Below are positions 12,256 through 22,200 of a DNA stretch of 64,000 nucleotides, piece after piece (positions within the stretch are counted from its first letter, which is position 1; each line of letters begins with the position of its first letter). The notes under the pieces are model-generated. The model was not told where the DNA came from, did no database searches, and saw only the letters and a program-made list of their open reading frames with translations. The position numbers were made by a program, and so were the translations under genes. The DNA is from Maylandia zebra (Eukaryota; Chordata; Actinopteri; Cichliformes; Cichlidae): assembly GCF_041146795.1 (NCBI RefSeq), contig NC_135177.1, positions 19,667,560 to 19,731,559 of the forward strand, read 5' to 3'.

Positions 12256-14931
12256 TTACTGCTCGTCGTCTCCACAGTGCCAGGTCAGCTTCTGCTCGTA
12301 GAAGTCGATGACCACCTGGGGACATCTGGCGCTCGCTTCACGGGCCGGCAGCAGGGCAACGTCATCCGAGTTTTTCCTGTGGGGATACGCGCAGCAGAAG
12401 GAAAAAGACTGAAACCGCCTCTCGTTTTTAATGGATGTAAAATGTCTTAACAGAAACAAATATTTCTGACAGTTTTTTTTAATGGAGAAGTAAAGGGTAA
12501 GGGGACTCTACATAAAAGGGGCACTAGATTTTAGCTTTAGCTTCCTTTAGCTCATGCTCCATTGTTCCACCAATTCTGTTAAATTTAGCCAGTAATTTCT
12601 CACAGTGTCTTGCTGACAGATCAACAAATGTAATAAAGCATATCATCACTGATTTTCAAGAACAAGGATGATGTGTGCCTAGCTGAAGTAACTACAGAGG
12701 GATAAAGCCATGAAAACACGGGACAGAGCTGCCAAAGCTCAGTTAAGAGGAGAGGTGATGATCAGTGAGCAGCAGTATGACTTCATACTGAGAAAGAGCG
12801 CTAGAGACACGATGTTTGTGCTAGTTTGCTTAAAGTGTTAATGGAGAAGTACAGAGAAGGAGTTGCACTCTGTCTTTGAGGATCTACAGAAAGCATATGA
12901 CAGTGTACCAGGCAAAGCTGAAATAGGTAGGACATGTGCAGAGGAGGGATAGTTGATACACTGGGCAAAGGATGATAGAGACTGAGCTCCCAAACAGCAG
13001 GAAAGAAGATTACAAGAAGAGAAGATTACAAGAATGACAGAATGGGATGCAAGGGACAGACTGAGACAAACAAAGGGAATTAAACATTTTCTGACTGGCT
13101 ATGCTCTTGTGGAGGAGAAGTAAAAAAAATGACTTGTTTGCTTAAGGGAAGCAATATAGGACTCTGGCGTCTTATCATCATATCAATGCCGTGCTTCTTT
13201 GAATGACGCGGACATTTGGGTAAGGTCAATAATTTGTGGAATTGTGTGCAAGTGTTTGCTTTCCGTAGACCTCTAAACTTCCAGCCCTAAACATGAGCAC
13301 ATCTTTCACACTCAAAAAATTCCAAGTTCTCCAACCTAACAAAACTCATTGAGCGTTTTAAAAGACTTCAGCCAACCGTTTTACAAACTGTGTTTACAAA
13401 CTTTACAATCTGTTGTAATTCAATATAGCTCCTCTTTCATAAAGTAACTACAATCGTAGGTAGTGTTGCGGCTCTGCTGGACTCCCGGACACTAACATTT
13501 GTGTATGTAAATCAGAAGAGAAAAAAAAAAGCAAAACGATCTAAGCCGATCACTCGGAGCCTCATAAAGGTAGATCTTTGCAGAGCTGGACTTAATAGTC
13601 CAGGTACGCATAGTTAAGAGCCCCCGAGTCTATAGCTTAATGGTTGTGTGTAATGATAAACCCAAAGCCCATCTGCTCTCTCCAATCTGTTACTAATAAG
13701 GTTTGAGGTGGTCAGTGTCAACTTCCAACTTCTCTTCTCAAGTAAATGATCATGCATATATAAAATGTTGGAAAACTGCAGTTTCCCACAAAGCAACAGC
13801 AACAAAAACATCGAGTCCCCCCCCCCACACACACACTTTGCTGTCTGACTCTGGCTTTAAATATTAACATTTTCCACGTTTACTCAAGTGCTGGCATTTA
13901 TTATTCAAGGACAGAGTAAAGAGGAAGCAGTCACCATTTGACTAGGAACATGAGCTCTCCCTTTCTGTCCGTTGAGCCGATGATGCATTCGGGCTCGAGA
14001 TAAGTACTGAGGTCACTGGGGGAGTTTTTCTGCTCATCATCGGGCTGAAGGACGCTGTTGTCCGTCTTCACAGCCTGAGCCTCCTGCACGCAGGACTAAA
14101 AGAACAAAATAAGAAAAGGCAAAGTTCAAAGTTGCAGCACAGATTTACTAGACATGATAAGAAGGTTGCTAAGTCGAGCCATTTCATTTTTTCTCCCTCA
14201 CTGTACACACCCATTGCAGAAAAAAGGGGAAATTTAACTGGTTTCATTTTCAGGAGCTTTTGTAAAACTAACCTCTTTAACACGACATTTAGTTTCAGAT
14301 TGAGCCTTAAAACAATTTCTGACAAGGAGTCAGTTGACTCTATTCCAACCTCAGTCTACAACTAAAGGGAAAATGCTACCATACTTCTATTGTGTTCCCT
14401 ATACTTCTATATTTTTCATTGTTGTTCTCCCTTTTGGCAGATTTAGCTGCAGAAGTTCTGTAAATAACATGGAAACAGACAGACATACAGACGATCCAGA
14501 AACTCCAAAATTCCTCACATACTCACAATTTCTGTCTCTTCCTCTGCCATTTCCTCTTTGGGAACAAACCCTTGCTCGGGTTGCTCTTCTTCATTCTCCT
14601 CGGTGAAGTGGGCGTTTCTCAAGAACTCCTCTATGAGTTCAGGACAGTCCAGGTTGTCCTCGGGTTCCCACGTGTTTTCTGCACTGCGGTTAGAGTTAAC
14701 AGGAGGAGGGAAAGGCAATTTTTACTACGGTGGATAAACGGGTTACACAATCAAACCGTTCAAATGACTGGTTCTGCAACATCCCACTCACTCAGTGAAG
14801 CCCTTCCACTTCAGGAAGTACTCCACTCTCCCATTCGAGATTCTGCGGCGAATTATTTTTTCAACCACAAACTCCTGGACAACTGTAGTCTCCTCAGTCT
14901 TCCTCTGTTTGGCAGTCTGCTTCTTTCTCAT
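12256..14931 (-). CDS. cbx3: HP1-family chromobox protein, CBX3-like, divergent hinge
   Basis: Coding exons on the minus strand: 14931-14792, 14683-14527, 14095-13935 and 12376-12256. They total 579 bases in phase, giving 192 residues (human CBX3 has 183). The chromodomain is at residues 20-70 with cage aromatics F21, W42 and F45 and the [14 protein letters not shown] block. The chromoshadow domain is at about 133-187 with [20 protein letters not shown] and LTWH, the dimer and PxVxL-binding face. HP1 proteins read H3K9me2/3 and compact heterochromatin. Oddities: the hinge (68-132) is strongly acidic and lacks the usual Lys/Arg-rich NLS/RNA-binding patch and the KPRGFARGL motif. The N-terminus ([12 protein letters not shown]) replaces the CBX3 MGKKQNGK start. 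ATG 14931 lies one base after a splice acceptor, the same layout as human CBX3 at MGKKQ; an upstream exon could add residues. The KWKGFTD form favours CBX3 over CBX1/CBX5, but this may be a diverged duplicate. Confidence 0.9.
12690..13130 (+). mobile_element. RTE-type LINE remnant in chromobox intron
   Basis: Plus-strand codons still give reverse-transcriptase text such as [15 protein letters not shown] and QKAYDSVP (about 12765-12910). These correspond to the conserved 'EQQ-GF...LMEKYREG...LEKAYDRVP' block of RTE-clade LINEs. Downstream words resemble the C-terminal 'MELP-RRKRGRP' region. Stops and frameshifts are frequent. A short local duplication (gaagattacaagaagagaagattacaagaa) lies at about 13004-13034. 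The copy lies between the last two coding exons of the cbx3-like gene. Confidence 0.72.
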
Positions 14932-15359
14932 TCTGCCACGATAGAGAATAAGCGAATGAATGAAGGCCAGGGCAATCACAAGAACAGGGAGTTCATTTCT
15001 TTTCGTGCTAAAAAAAAAAAAAACCAAACTAAACACGGTGGAGTCAGGAGCATTCACTTTTATCTCCCTGCTGCTGGGATTTTTTTTTCCAGCAGAACAT
15101 GGCAGTGGCGACTACTCTGCTGTGCCCTTCATACAATGATCGGCACACTTGTTACAGCGCTCCACCTGCTGTTTCTGTCGGGTGATTGTGCTCCTTCAGT
15201 CCAAAAAAAGCAACATGTTAGTATCGCCGTGAGCGTCGTTCACTCACAGCCTGGTTACGAGCACATTTAGCAGACAGCAGCCCGAAACATGAGTGAATAG
15301 AAGCGTGCCTCGGTGATGCATTAGACGCTGTAATGAACAATATGCACGTACGCTCTCGG

Positions 15360-15740
15360 TGTTTACTTAATCTCGGAGGGTAGCCTGCTGCGGTGCCGCT
15401 CGGCTCTGCTCTGTGCTTGTCGCTGGAAACAACATGCACAAAGCGCCGGTGACGCTGCTTTGAGCTCAAATGTGTCGGTCGATGTGAGTAAATGAGCGAA
15501 ACAACTTTTCATGAATGAGTTAAAATTAAAGATGGCCGTTGATGCTCGGAGGAAGTGGTTGCCAAGGGAAAAGGTCATGCCAGGAAAACCGGGAGGAGAC
15601 GACGGGGACGCGCACAGCAGCGACCAATCAGGGAGCAGTCCGCTCGACCGTCCCAGTCCAGCGGTCCGGAACAGCCCTGCCACCCATGGGCGTCAGCGGG
15701 GTATGGCAGGGCATGCGCACTTCCTATAATGTATTTCACA
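15360..15740 (-). promoter_or_regulatory. candidate promoter/first exon of the cbx3-like gene
   Basis: This block is visibly richer in G+C and CpG than its surroundings. It carries a CCAAT box at 15624-15628 and lies about 450-800 bases upstream of the first recognised coding exon. HP1 genes usually start from CpG-rich promoters with a non-coding first exon. The exact start site and first exon cannot be fixed from sequence; a possible donor (GCT|gtgagtg) reads on the minus strand near 15250. Confidence 0.5.
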
Positions 15741-15812
15741 AATTTTGTTTTATTTTATTGGAAACAAAAAGACAGTCCGAGAATACAATAAATAAATAAA
15801 TAAATGTATTGT

Positions 15813-15841
15813 GTCTCCTCCCGGGATCGAACCAGGGATCT
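15813..15841 (-). pseudogene. tRNA 3'-half-like remnant (T-arm)
   Basis: On the minus strand the sequence CCTGG-TTCGATC-CCGGG forms a canonical 5-bp T stem with a 7-base loop and a B-box consensus, followed by AGGAGAC as a plausible acceptor strand. No D-arm, anticodon arm or matching 5' acceptor strand is seen upstream, so it is not a whole tRNA. It may be a tRNA or SINE fragment. Confidence 0.5.
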
Positions 15842-16263
15842 TGGTGCACTTTAGTTTTATTTAATTTTAGAGTACTTCCATGTATTTCCAATTGATGTTA
15901 CATAAAGTTCAATACATTTAAGAGAAAAATACCATCCACTTTAAAATGATACAGCGGTGGGTTTATAAAGCAGTTGCAATGAATGTAAATTCCTGATGGA
16001 AATAATATACTGAATCGCTTCATTTTGCATTATTTTAAACGTTTGATGCTATTTTTAATATTTAATTTTGCATGATATTGTATAGTAGAAATTCTAATAC
16101 AGAAAGTGTTACTTAGTATTATTTGAGAATACTTTTTTACTGTTTTCAGTGCTGTAAAGACACTGGGCTTTGTCGACGGGGATCTGCTCCCCTCAAACTC
16201 TGAGGCTGTACTGTTGAAATCGCAGGAAAAACAGTCTTTGGGAGATTTGACTGACAGTTCCCC

Positions 16264-16325
16264 TCTAGCCAATGAGTAAACTCAGAGCTACTGATTGGCC
16301 AAATAGCCCCCGCCCCATTCCATCC
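16264..16325. promoter_or_regulatory. CCAAT / inverted CCAAT / GC-box cluster
   Basis: CCAAT (16269-16273), ATTGG (16294-16298) and a CCCCGCCCC GC box (16307-16315) lie within about 50 bases, a layout typical of housekeeping vertebrate promoters. No coding exon is recognised within several kb on either strand. It could be a second promoter of the cbx3-like gene or that of a non-coding transcript. Confidence 0.4.
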
Positions 16326-16349
16326 CGACCAAAGAACAGGTCTTTCCAC

Positions 16350-19300
16350 TTTGCTTTCCAGCAGTTACTCCACACTGTTTTGTAAAACACCACTGGGGGA
16401 CGCTGCCAGCCTGTATTGGACTGATAGCACCTCTGTTAGCCGCTGTCAATAGATTTATACTGGAAAGCTCACAGCCAAAAGGCAGCAGCTCCACATTGAG
16501 TTTTTCCACCACTCTCTCGCAGGAGCTGTGCAGAATACAGCTTCTACTGGTACCATTTCATTGTCAAGGCAGGATTATGCAGCACTTGGTGTATTTGATC
16601 ATAAATTTATGTATAGACATAAACTTACGTAGTCTAACAACACTACAAAAGTCCAAAGATGTATCAGACATACTATAATCAGAAAGGCAGTCAGGAGGAG
16701 GACAGGTGACTGGTCTAAAGTAAACAGCTACCATTATTTATATTTGGACTGACCACCTATCCCCCTTGTGCAGTGGAAACTTTTAAATGAGGGGGCCTGT
16801 AGATATTAACTTCATGAATTGTAGATTCTCTATTGATAAAACCAAGGTAACCTGCTGTTTTCTACACTGTTTAATTATTAACACTGTGTCGAAGATACTC
16901 CAGGCCTCCAGATACAAATGCTACGAACTGTTTTCACACCAATTTATAAGTACATTGAGAACTTAGGGACCCCCGCCTCACTCAACAGACACACTAGAAA
17001 TATAATCATAATTATAAGGGTCGACCCTTTTCAGTGTCTATATTAATACTGCAATACAATATTCCCATGTTGTGAAACATTATTTTGGCTGTCTCTCTTA
17101 TAACTATGTTTTTCAGCAGTTTACAATTTAACATCCTTTATTAGGTGTGCTTTATTAAAAAGCATTTTTCGTAGAGCCACACCATCCTTACAAGACATCT
17201 TTTTCCTCCATGGATTGGTGTATTAGTTGACTGAGACACTGAGGCAAGACATGTGTTGGTTATCAACCAAATGACCCACTTTTGCCCTCGGACCCCTTCC
17301 TGTCTACTCTTCTGGGGATTTAGTACAAGTTGCTATAGTAACGGAACAGCTAATAGGCTTGGGCTGTCGCTGTAGGCCCAAGAATGGCAGTAATGCATGC
17401 AGTGAGGTCCTGTCTAGATTTACTACTGTATATATTGTTTTGGGGGAAAGCAGGTTATTTTAGATTTGCATCCCAGAATTAACATTAACAACTTTTCATG
17501 AGGAGATTTCTTTTTTCACTGTTATTGATTAAATGACAGTATTGATTGAGACATTGAGAAGACATAGTAGGTGAGTAAAACTGACCCTGTAACACTTAAT
17601 GTTATGGGTTTCAACCACTCCTCCACCACAACTTACTATTCATATATAGACTAAAAACTGACCAACAAACATTTACATAAGCATCTGTTTTTGATAGTTG
17701 TGGGAAATTTGATATTATTGATCAGCCTCTGGATTGCAGTAGTTAGATTTAGGTGAACACTGGCATATCTGAGATGTTTTATAAACATTTGTTTTATGTC
17801 TTACACAAATTTGTAATCTAAATAATGTTACTACATGTAATAATAAAGTGATTTGAGGCCTTCCTGGTGCCTTGAATGCAAACTGACTGAACCCCTAAAT
17901 TGACCAAGGCACTAAAAATGAAATACAGATGTTGATGAAATTACATGCTCCAGTGTACAGGGTGAAAAGATATATTGCGTTATGCCGTCATCCCTTAAAT
18001 CTACTAACTTCCCTCCCAGACAAGCACATTCCACACACCCACTGTGAATGGAGCCCTAATACAGATGGGGCTTGAGAGCCATTCTGTCAGAGCAGAAATT
18101 AGTCCAGATGGCTAGATCCTGCTGTGAGGGGATGTGGATGGAGTGAGTAGTGGTCTGTGTGGCTCAGGATAGGCCCGAGTGGACTCTTTTCACATGGTGG
18201 GCCCCCGGCGTTCCCTTAGTTCCAACTTTGAAGCTCTCAGATTACAACCACGGTGAAGGAATTCATGTCAGTCCTTGTGTTCTTATCAAGTCTGTGGTTA
18301 TATAAGACACAGAATCCAGTAAAATGTTACTAAAAGTACCGGTGGTCAAAACGAGATTCAAATAAGTCCATAACAATTCACTGACTGCGCATTTGTAAAG
18401 CACTTTCTTGGATATCATTTTTGCATGTTTTGAAAAAATTCAAGTTCTTTGCCAACTCTCCCTTCATCAGCTTCAAAAACTGACTTCAGATCATATTCAG
18501 AGTCACATACAAAGTCAATCAGGGTACTAAGTGGCAGGCTCCAGTGCACTTTATGTCCTCGATATTTATGCAGCAGTGGCAGAGAGAAAAGAAACTTTTC
18601 ACAAGTAACAGATGACGTGGAACCACAGACCACCTGGATCTACTTGCGGAAATCTGTCTCTTGTTTCAGAACATTTATGGTGCCCCAAGATACTTTCCTC
18701 TGTGTTATTCTATACCTGACACTCCAGGGCTAGAGTCGTGTAGTCATTACCAGTCTTTGTGTCTGCAGAGTTACTGGGAATGCATACACTAGGAGTATGC
18801 ATTACACTACAGGTTTCAATCAGACAAGAAGAGATTAATATAGCATAAATGTATTTTATTAAAACTACTATCTGGTCAAGAAAGCTCATCTAAATGCCAG
18901 CACAGAGAGAAAGAATTATAATTATTTAAGGTAAAAGGTAGCTTGGGGTTTTCTGTTGCAGATCAGCTGTAACACTCCCTGCAGAAAACGGAGTGAAACA
19001 AAAATCGCAAAGGTGTAATATAGTTTACACAGTCATGCAGACGTTCATCCATGTGACATTATTGTCACCATAATATAACAAAAAAGCCATCAAAATTAAA
19101 AAAGCAGCCAACAGCCTTTGATTGTGCTTGATGAATACAAGGATCTAAGGATTTTTATTGCCATGAGGTGAAACTAAATTTTGCACTCAAGTCCTAGTTA
19201 AGACCAACAAAAATAACGCTCATCAAGAGCAATATATACAAAACCAAGAAACAGTATGAGTATAAATAAGAGCTTGAGAAGCAGCTGCGTCTCTGTGCGT

Positions 19301-21830
19301 CGTCAGTTTGAATAAAGAATAAACCTGAACCTGGTGAGATGAAAGTTTAAGCAGCACAAAATTGACACTCTGAAGAACCTCTACCATCTTTCCAAGAAAG
19401 TAAATAGTTTCCAGCTTTGGTTTCATACTGTATGTGCTTATTTGGAATATTCAGAGCTCGGCCCTTTGCAGTACTCAAAGAAACTCCATGTAACCTTTGT
19501 AGAGATAATAAATCTGTTCATCTGCTGAACGGAGGGAGAGGGAAAAGTCACACAGTGGAAGTGGTGCTGACTTCATCACATGTGGGTCTCTGCTGGGAGA
19601 TTCCGCCCCACAAAGCGAAGCCCGTAGGATCTTGTAACACTGTGACTGATGGGTGAATGGCATCAGTGACAAGCAACTCCCATTCCCCCTGGGGCCAATG
19701 TGGCACAAAGTGAATGGATAGGAGTGGTAGGGAATAGATCGCCTTTGAACCTAAAAAGAATAATTCCCCCTTCTTCCAGTGCTGGTCTTTACTCCCGCTC
19801 TCTCTCTTAGTTCGTGCCATTCTTCTTTCACTTTTTTCCTTTCTCTGCGGTGATTTTTTTTGTCCTTCTGAGCTTTGTGGCTGACGATGATGACCTGGGG
19901 AAGAGTAGAATGTGAATAAAGTTGCTGTCATTTCAAAGAAGCGATGTGTCACTCAGCTCTTGTCTGAAAGAAAATTTAAGCTTTAAATAACACGGCACCG
20001 ACGTTGTCCTGCAATTATTGCATAAGCCTAACTGAACGTAACTCGTTTGTTTTGGATAAATGTAACTCTGAAAATAGACTAATGATCCAGGGGCATTTTT
20101 GTGAACAAATTTCAAGAAAAGATTTCATGATGTGACATTTTCACATGCCCTCAGGAGCGCCGAATGCTTTTAATCACGAGCAACAGTTTTTGAACAGGTT
20201 ACAATCAAATTTGTTCCTTTTTGTGTTGCACTTTAAGGCAGCTAGTCACTAACTAAAGTTTGATGGATTGCTCTCCTCTGGTTACCTGCACGGCAACGAC
20301 TGCTGCTGTCTGCGAGGAGATTGTTTGCGTTTCTGTGGCCAGCTTTTGTCAAACATCCTCTTCCATTTCAGTTTCTTGAAATGTTAAGTGTTCCTTTTCA
20401 CCGCTGTCCATCACCACCCAGTGAATCCAAACAGGGAGCGAGCTCCTCTTCTGTCATGCAGGGAGAAATTGAGACAAAGGAGAAGAGGGAAGAATGTACT
20501 GGCTTGGTGTGATGACAGTGCTTTGTTTGAATCCACAATATCGTTGCTGGCTGCTTTAAGTCAACATGTGTGGGTGTTTTTCTTATTTTTTTAATTATAT
20601 ACTGCATGTAAGAGTCTTTTTTTAATGGGTTGGTATACTAACTGACATACAGTAAACTCCTATAAGTAGTATAGTCTTTATATTTATCACATGAATATGA
20701 GCGTTATAAACACTGGCCTGACTCCTAATGTAAGTAGACAGCTGAAAAGTACTTTATCCTGGTGAGAGGACCTTTGCCTTGGTAAATCTCCTTGTCACTG
20801 CGCAGCTGCTGACTATCTGCTCTCATCGGGTGCAGCTCCACAAACTGCCGAATCCAGTCTGTTGACCTTTCACTTCTTTTCTCTAACACAGCTGTAGGCT
20901 TTGAACTTTAGATCTGCTCCACATCCCCCCGTTTGGCTGCAAAACTGGCCAATCTGAAATCAAATCTCATGTCTGTTCTTCACAGGTCCCCCCTCAGATA
21001 CAGAGCAGTTGCTTTTTGGCTTCTGGGAATCTGAAGCTTTTCTTCTTGAGCCAAAAGAGCTTTGACTATTACATATTTTTACTCAGTCAGGCCTGTAGCA
21101 GCTCTATGCCATCTGAAGTGATACTGAATAGGCTCCAGCTTCAGCACATGGTGAGAGCAACCGGCTCTTATGTCTTGCCTGCCTGCCATCTGGAAAATTA
21201 CAGCTTTAAGTAGGCCCTTTCAGTAATTACCCTGCCAACTCTGAAGAAGGGCTCCGAACACACCGTGATGAAATCTACATGACTGATCGAGTGAGGCCAT
21301 AGCAACTGAGAGTATAGTAGAAATGCAACATGCTCAAAACCTCCTCTTGTTTTTTAAGAAATGGCTACTTCTGGACACTGACATTGCTTATGATCTCTAC
21401 TACAGTCTTCGTTGTATTTTTCTAAACATGGGTGAAGGTCTCAAACTCACCACAAAACCTTTAAGTTTTGTTCTTTTATTAACGAGTAAGTCAAGTTCTC
21501 TGACACTGGAAATCATTTATATCAAATGATATTTGATATAAATCTATAGTGTGTTAATAATATTATAATATCAGACTGAATCTCTAAAATACATTATTTT
21601 TGTCTGGGAATAACTGGCTGCTAGCCTATAAGCATGCTGATTTCAAGAAGAAGAGGTTTTATAATCTACTTTGCAAAAATAAGAGCTTTTTTTAGGGATC
21701 CTGGGGGAAAATGGTAAACTATATTCAAACTATAACTATATTCAAAATCAAAAATGTACATAATCAGCATTAGACAGAATAAACATGCAGCGTATCAGTG
21801 TCAAAAGTCACTCAGTGTTGAAATATAAGT
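16350..21830. other. gene-poor stretch, nothing assigned
   Basis: ORFs here, including 134 codons on the minus strand at 19548-19952, show no recognisable family, domain or splice-consistent exon chain. A small palindrome (13-base arms, 3-base spacer) is at 21515-21543. Distal regulatory elements could be present but cannot be seen without cross-species alignment. Confidence 0.5.
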
Positions 21831-21836
21831 TTAAAT

Positions 21837-22200
21837 ATGTAAGTTTACATACATTCGTGAATGTCTTGGTAATTTTAGGGCTTTTAACAATTTCTTAGAA
21901 TTTAAAATGAATCTTTGAAAAACAAGAATTAGAGTGAACAAAGTTTGAATTTATTTGGATTTTTATCCACACAGAGTTGAAATTATACATGAACTCACTT
22001 AAATCTTTTAGTAATGAGACCCAAACTGATATTACAGAGGAAATTGGTTATGATATTCAAGAACAATCCAGGAACCACAAAGGCTCAAGTTTATGATGAA
22101 TGGGAAACTGCCAGAACACCAGCATCAATGTCCACAGCCTGGAATTACTGTAATATTTATGCTAATGATGAGTGTATGCAAACTTCTGACCACAACTGAC
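21837..22200 (+). mobile_element. Tc1-derived non-autonomous element
   Basis: The left end ('gtaagtttacatacattc') and right end ('gagtgtatgcaaacttctgaccacaactg') are inverted versions of a common fish Tc1 terminus. About 100 bases of internal transposase-like sequence remain near 22060-22140 ('ccaggaaccacaaaggctcaag'). The copy is about 365 bases long against roughly 1.3-1.6 kb for a full element. An 11-base terminal word (gaccacaactg) is duplicated at the right edge. Confidence 0.68.

Noticed and set aside
14572-15270. 232-codon plus-strand ORF, the longest in that area
   Set aside because: It is the antisense shadow of the first two coding exons of the cbx3-like gene.
15511-15799. Overlapping GC-rich plus-strand ORFs beside the chromobox promoter
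   Set aside because: Three overlapping frames, none with family resemblance; explained by high G+C in a promoter block.
19548-19952. 134-codon minus-strand ORF with a Lys/Arg-rich start and an acceptor-like site
   Set aside because: No recognisable family, no partner exons in phase, and composition typical of chance ORFs.
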